Below are positions 5,884 to 9,556 of a DNA stretch of 9,556 bases, one piece after another. A program made the position numbers and the translations under genes. A model generated the notes under the pieces. It saw nothing but the letters and a program-made list of their open reading frames with translations, had not been told where the DNA came from and searched no databases. This DNA is from Planctomycetota bacterium. Its GTDB lineage: Bacteria; Planctomycetota; Planctomycetia; Pirellulales; Thermoguttaceae. Positions within the stretch are counted from its first letter, which is position 1, and the number at the start of each line of letters is the position of its first letter. The stretch spans positions 1 through 9,556 of the forward strand of contig JANXQG010000122.1 in assembly GCA_025356915.1 (NCBI GenBank), given 5' to 3'.

Positions 5884-5912
5884 TTTACGCCCCTGCGCGT
5901 TGTTGGTAAACT
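5884..5912 (+). promoter_or_regulatory. Weak candidate promoter of the restriction-modification gene
   Basis: TTTACG (5884-5889) and TAAACT (5907-5912) are 17 bases apart, each matching 4 of 6 consensus bases, with a TG just upstream of the second box. It would place the start of transcription inside or next to the hairpin that precedes the gene. Evidence is thin. A G-rich tract (5847-5865) lies upstream; nothing else is seen in 5837-5883. Confidence 0.2.
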
Positions 5913-5954
5913 GGCTTCTGCTTGCATTTCCATTCGCAACCCCGCGCAGAAGCC
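5913..5954 (+). promoter_or_regulatory. Hairpin abutting the start codon of the restriction-modification gene
   Basis: GGCTTCTGC (5913-5921) and GCAGAAGCC (5946-5954) are exact reverse complements, and the ATG of the gene begins at the next base (5955). T5912 can even pair with the A of the ATG. An inner TTGC/GCAA (5922-5925 with 5936-5939) can stack in the loop. The only purine-rich candidate ribosome binding site (AGAAG) lies inside the right arm, so folding would hide it and could limit translation. Confidence 0.6.
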
Positions 5955-8900
5955 ATGACGCATCCAGCCTCAGCCGTCGATTCCTTCATTCAGCGTTGGG
6001 CGGCATCGGGCGCGGCGGAACGGGCGAATTATCAGTTGTTCCTCTCGGAACTCTGCACGCTGCTCGAAGTGCCCCCGCCCGATCCGACACGCCCCGACGA
6101 TGCCGACAACGCCTACGTCTTCGAGCGCAACGTCCACTTTCTTGAAGACGACGGCACGATCACGATCGGGCGCATCGACCTCTACAAACGGAGTGCCTTC
6201 GTCCTCGAAGCCAAGCAAGGGAGCAATGCCGCAACTGCCGACGAAGAAGCGGCCGCCGCGCTGCAATCCGAGAAGTCGAAAAAGCCCAAACGCCGCGGTA
6301 CCGCCGTACGCGGCACCAAGTCCTGGGATGACGCCATGGTCAAGGCGCGCGGCCAGGCCGATCGCTACGCCCGCGCCCTGCCCGTCGCCGAAGGCTGGCC
6401 CCCCTTTCTGCTCGTCGTGGATGTCGGCCACGCGATCGAACTCTACTCGGAGTTCAGCCGCTCGGGCAAGACCTACGTTCCCTTTCCCGATCCAAAATCG
6501 TTCCGGATTTTGCTCGACGATCTCCGCCGCGACGACATTCTCGCCTGGCTGCGGCAAGTCTGGCTCGACCCGCTTGCCCTCGATCCCAGCCGCCGTGCGG
6601 CCAGGGTCACTCGCGAACTGGCGGAGCGGCTGGCCAAACTCGCCAAACTACTCGAAGCCGAGAATCACCATCCCGAGGACGTGGCCCGCTTCCTCATGCG
6701 GTGCCTATTCACGATGTTTGCCGAGGATGTGGAACTGATTCCACGCGGGTCGTTTGAAGACCTGCTCGGTGGGCTGCTCGATGCGCCGGAGAATTTCAAA
6801 CCCGCCGCCGAGGATCTGTGGCGGACGATGAACACGGGCGGATTTTCACCGATCCTGCGGAAGCGACTGCTCCGCTTCAACGGCGGGCTGTTCGCCGAAA
6901 GCGACGCCCTGCCGCTCACCAAACCGATGCTGGAACTATTGCACGAGGCGGCCGGGGCCGATTGGACCGATGTCGAGCCGGCCATCTTCGGCACGCTCCT
7001 GGAACGGGCACTCAGCACGACCGAGCGGCACAAGCTGGGTGCCCACTACACGCCACGAGCCTACGTCGAAAGGCTCGTCTTGCCGACGGTCATCGAGCCG
7101 TTGCGGGAAGACTGGCAGGCGGCCTATGCCGGGGCGGTGACGGCGGCCAAGCAAGGCGATCTGGCCGCCGCACAGGAAACGGTCCGTGCTTTTCACGAGC
7201 AGCTCTGCAAGACCCGCGTGCTCGATCCGGCCTGCGGCAGCGGCAACTTCCTCTATGTCACGCTGGAACAGATGAAGCGGCTGGAAGGCGAGGTGCTCAA
7301 CGCCCTCCAAGAGTTCGGCGATACGCAGTCGATTCTCTTCGAGGTCGATCCGCACCAGTTTTTGGGAATCGAGGTCAACCCCCGGGCCGCGGCCATTGCC
7401 GAACTGGTGCTGTGGATCGGCTACCTGCAATGGCACTTCCGCACCCGTGGCAAGGCGACACCCGCCGAGCCGATCATCAAGAACTACCGCAACATCGAAT
7501 GTCGCGACGCCGTGCTCGCCTGGGACCGCAAAGAAATCGTCCTCGACAAAGACTTGAAGCCGGTCACCCGCTGGGACGGCCGCACGATGAAGGTCCACCC
7601 CGTGACGGGCGAAGACGTGCCCGATGAATCGGCCAGGATGCTGGTCGAACGGTATGTTAATCCGCGCAAGGCGGAATGGCCAGCGGCGGAATATGTGGTG
7701 GGGAACCCACCGTTTATTGGAAATAAGCGGATGGTTCTTAATCTTGGCCAGGGATATGCGGATGCTCTGCGTCAAGCTCACGATGGCGTTTCCGAGGCCG
7801 CTGATTTAGTAATGTACTGGTGGGATCATGCGGCGACACTCATACAATCGGGAGCGATCAAGCGATCAGGATTGATTACGACCAACAGCATTTCACAAGC
7901 CTTCAACCGCACGATTGTAAAAAAACATGCTGACGCGGAGAATGGGGTCGCGATCATCTTCGCAGTGCCGGACCATCCGTGGGTTGAATCGAGCGATGGT
8001 GCATCCGTGCGCATTTCAATGACAGTGATCACTGGCAAGGATCGTCATATTCAGCCGCTAGTCGTCACTGTAGTGTCGGAGGCAGACTCAGATGATGCCG
8101 AAAGAGAAGAGCCAATATTGACGATTTCACCACGCAAAGTCTCACAAATCAATTCGGATCTGACGAGCGGTTCTGATGTCACGGATTGCATTACCCTTCA
8201 GTCCAACTCAGGCCTCAGTAATCAAGGCGTCACACCTCTCGGCGAAGGATTTCGACTCACAAGCGACGAACTTCGCTTGATGGGATACTCAACCGAAGAA
8301 CTCCCGTCAGTCATCAAACGATATTCGATAGGGCGCGACTTGGTGCAATGTGGAGAAGAACGATTTATCATCGACTTCTTTGGCATCGACAAAGATGAAG
8401 CGCAGAAGCAGTATCCTAAATTTATGCAGATCGTTACCGATCGCGTTAAGCCAGAACGCGACCAAAAGAATCGAGACTCGTATCGCAAGAAGTGGTGGAT
8501 ATTTGCAGAGCCAAGAGCGAATCTCCGACCAGCAATCTCGTCAATTCCGCGTTACATAGCGACCTGTCGAACCGCAAGACATCGACTGTTTGTGCCTCTC
8601 GAATCGAAAATTCTGCCAGATGCGAAAATCATTGCTATTGGATTGGACGATTTCTACTTCCTCGGTGTGCTTTCTTCACGACTTCACGTGACGTGGGCCA
8701 TGCTCACGGGCGGTTGGCTTGGAGTCGGTAATGACTCAAATTACAACCATTCGGACTGTTTTGCAAAGTTTCCATTTCCAGCCTGTACCGACACACAGAA
8801 GGTGCAAATTCGCACTCTTGGCGAGCAACTCGACGCGCATCGCAAGCGGCAGCAGGCGTTGCACCCGACACTCACGCTCACGGGCATGTACAACGACTTG

Positions 8901-9449
8901 GAAAAACTGCGGGCCAGGGAGGAACTGACCGCCAAAGACAAGGTGATTCACGAACAGGGTTTGGTTTCGGTGTTGCGGCAGATTCACGACGACCTCGACG
9001 CCGCCGTGTTCGACGCCTACGGTTGGCCTGCGACGCTCACCGACGAAGAAATCCTGGAGCGGCTGGTCGCCCTGAACGCCGAGCGGGCCGCCGAGGAAGC
9101 GGCGGGGCTTGTCCGCTGGCTGCGGCCGGAGTTTCAGAACCCAACCGCAATCAGCGAGCAGCAGCAGACTCTCTCCCTGGCCGACGACGGCGAGGAGGAG
9201 GGGCAGCCGACGACCAAGGTGGCAAAAGGAAAGAGGGCCGACAAGGCCGATAAACAGGAGTGGCCCAAAGGACGCGCCGCGCAGGCCAAGGCCGTTCTGG
9301 CGGTCCTTCGCGATTGTAATGTCTTGGTCACCGCCGACGAACTGGCCCAGCGATTCTCCCGCGCTCCCCGTGAGACCATCGACGAACTCCTGCAAGCCCT
9401 CGTCACACTCGGCCAAGCCCGCCAAACGCGCGGCAAGTATCGGTGTTAG
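5955..9449 (+). CDS. Single-chain type IIL (MmeI-like) restriction-modification enzyme
   Basis: One 1164-residue polypeptide combines a nuclease, an adenine-type DNA methyltransferase and a specificity domain, as in MmeI-family enzymes. In that family these methylate one strand of the site and cut about 20 bases away. The N-terminal nuclease carries D75-x9-E85-A-K87, the PD-(D/E)XK pattern of the family. A helical connector follows, with GAHYTP at 362-367. The SAM motif is DPACGSGNF (424-432), the acidic motif lies in GIEVNP (E473), and the catalytic motif is N584-P-P-F. The target-recognition region includes W847-W848 and ends near FPFP (939-942). After a helical segment comes a charged Glu/Lys linker (about 1073-1110) and a winged-helix-like C-terminus (about 1111-1164). 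It is longer than MmeI (919 residues), partly through a basic insert after the nuclease motif and partly through the C-terminal extension. All key residues are intact. ATG 5955 is preferred over TTG 5922, whose 11 extra residues lie outside the domain. About 7655-8810 is clearly AT-richer than the rest. Confidence 0.92.
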   Translation: MTHPASAVDSFIQRWAASGAAERANYQLFLSELCTLLEVPPPDPTRPDDADNAYVFERNVHFLEDDGTITIGRIDLYKRSAFVLEAKQGSNAATADEEAAAALQSEKSKKPKRRGTAVRGTKSWDDAMVKARGQADRYARALPVAEGWPPFLLVVDVGHAIELYSEFSRSGKTYVPFPDPKSFRILLDDLRRDDILAWLRQVWLDPLALDPSRRAARVTRELAERLAKLAKLLEAENHHPEDVARFLMRCLFTMFAEDVELIPRGSFEDLLGGLLDAPENFKPAAEDLWRTMNTGGFSPILRKRLLRFNGGLFAESDALPLTKPMLELLHEAAGADWTDVEPAIFGTLLERALSTTERHKLGAHYTPRAYVERLVLPTVIEPLREDWQAAYAGAVTAAKQGDLAAAQETVRAFHEQLCKTRVLDPACGSGNFLYVTLEQMKRLEGEVLNALQEFGDTQSILFEVDPHQFLGIEVNPRAAAIAELVLWIGYLQWHFRTRGKATPAEPIIKNYRNIECRDAVLAWDRKEIVLDKDLKPVTRWDGRTMKVHPVTGEDVPDESARMLVERYVNPRKAEWPAAEYVVGNPPFIGNKRMVLNLGQGYADALRQAHDGVSEAADLVMYWWDHAATLIQSGAIKRSGLITTNSISQAFNRTIVKKHADAENGVAIIFAVPDHPWVESSDGASVRISMTVITGKDRHIQPLVVTVVSEADSDDAEREEPILTISPRKVSQINSDLTSGSDVTDCITLQSNSGLSNQGVTPLGEGFRLTSDELRLMGYSTEELPSVIKRYSIGRDLVQCGEERFIIDFFGIDKDEAQKQYPKFMQIVTDRVKPERDQKNRDSYRKKWWIFAEPRANLRPAISSIPRYIATCRTARHRLFVPLESKILPDAKIIAIGLDDFYFLGVLSSRLHVTWAMLTGGWLGVGNDSNYNHSDCFAKFPFPACTDTQKVQIRTLGEQLDAHRKRQQALHPTLTLTGMYNDLEKLRAREELTAKDKVIHEQGLVSVLRQIHDDLDAAVFDAYGWPATLTDEEILERLVALNAERAAEEAAGLVRWLRPEFQNPTAISEQQQTLSLADDGEEEGQPTTKVAKGKRADKADKQEWPKGRAAQAKAVLAVLRDCNVLVTADELAQRFSRAPRETIDELLQALVTLGQARQTRGKYRC

Positions 9450-9460
9450 GCAGGCGTCTT

Positions 9461-9480
9461 CATGGCCATTCATGGTCATT
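9461..9480. repeat. 10-base tandem duplication after the restriction-modification gene
   Basis: CATGGCCATT (9461-9470) is followed directly by CATGGTCATT (9471-9480), identical at 9 of 10 positions. It lies between the stop codon and the terminator and has no visible role. Confidence 0.6.
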
Positions 9481-9501
9481 CCCGGCGCAGCCGGTATTCG
9501 G

Positions 9502-9523
9502 CCCGTGCTTTAGCACGGGTTTT
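9502..9523 (+). terminator. Intrinsic terminator of the restriction-modification gene
   Basis: CCCGTGCT (9502-9509) pairs with AGCACGGG (9512-9519), realistically 7 pairs with a 4-base TTTA loop, followed at once by TTTT (9520-9523). It sits 52 bases after the TAG stop and is the only hairpin in the window with a T-run on the right side. Confidence 0.75.
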
Positions 9524-9556
9524 GAGATGACCGCGATCGACCGCCCCCGCGTTCCG

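Noticed and set aside
5922..5954. N-terminal extension of the restriction-modification enzyme from TTG 5922
   Set aside because: The 11 extra residues are encoded by the loop and right arm of a hairpin and lie before the start of the recognisable domain; ATG 5955 is the natural start.
9527..9556. Possible start of another gene (ATG open to the window end)
   Set aside because: Only 10 codons are visible, it follows directly on the terminator T-run, and there is no clear ribosome binding site, so it cannot be supported.

Overview
The window looks like a chromosomal segment from a GC-rich bacterium that makes peptidoglycan. I lean towards a planctomycete, because of a lone homodimer-type aceE, a short secreted Tyr/Pro-rich protein, a very large single-chain MmeI-like restriction-modification enzyme, and intergenic DNA full of repeats. 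This is an inference from gene style only: there is no rRNA or other marker gene here.

Layout. (1) 1-1464: murF on the + strand. Its start codon is fused to the last unit of a heptamer tandem repeat, and a near-perfect palindrome is embedded in its first codons. (2) 1465-1765: a 301-base convergent gap with no credible gene. It holds an imperfect direct repeat, a foldable element of about 133 bases, a 12-bp hairpin and the probable aceE terminator. (3) 1766-4474 (- strand): aceE, the E1 component of pyruvate dehydrogenase, complete with its catalytic histidines. (4) 4475-4668: a divergent control region with a 9-bp inverted repeat over a candidate aceE promoter. (5) 4669-5040: a small exported Tyr/Pro-rich protein. 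(6) 5087-5766 (- strand): a vapB-vapC toxin-antitoxin operon with an ATGA gene overlap, a strong promoter and palindromic operator-like sites. (7) 5955-9449: a 1164-residue type IIL (MmeI-like) restriction-modification enzyme. It is transcribed divergently from vapBC, starts directly after a hairpin, and is followed by a terminator.

The left half is housekeeping (cell wall, central carbon metabolism). The right half (about 5.1-9.5 kb) is a compact accessory or defence unit: a toxin-antitoxin pair back to back with a restriction-modification gene. The strongest signals for a second look are the composition break inside the restriction-modification gene that coincides with its methyltransferase/target-recognition region, the hairpin abutting that gene's start codon, and the structured element between murF and aceE. 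I did not find convincing evidence of a wholly new multi-gene system.
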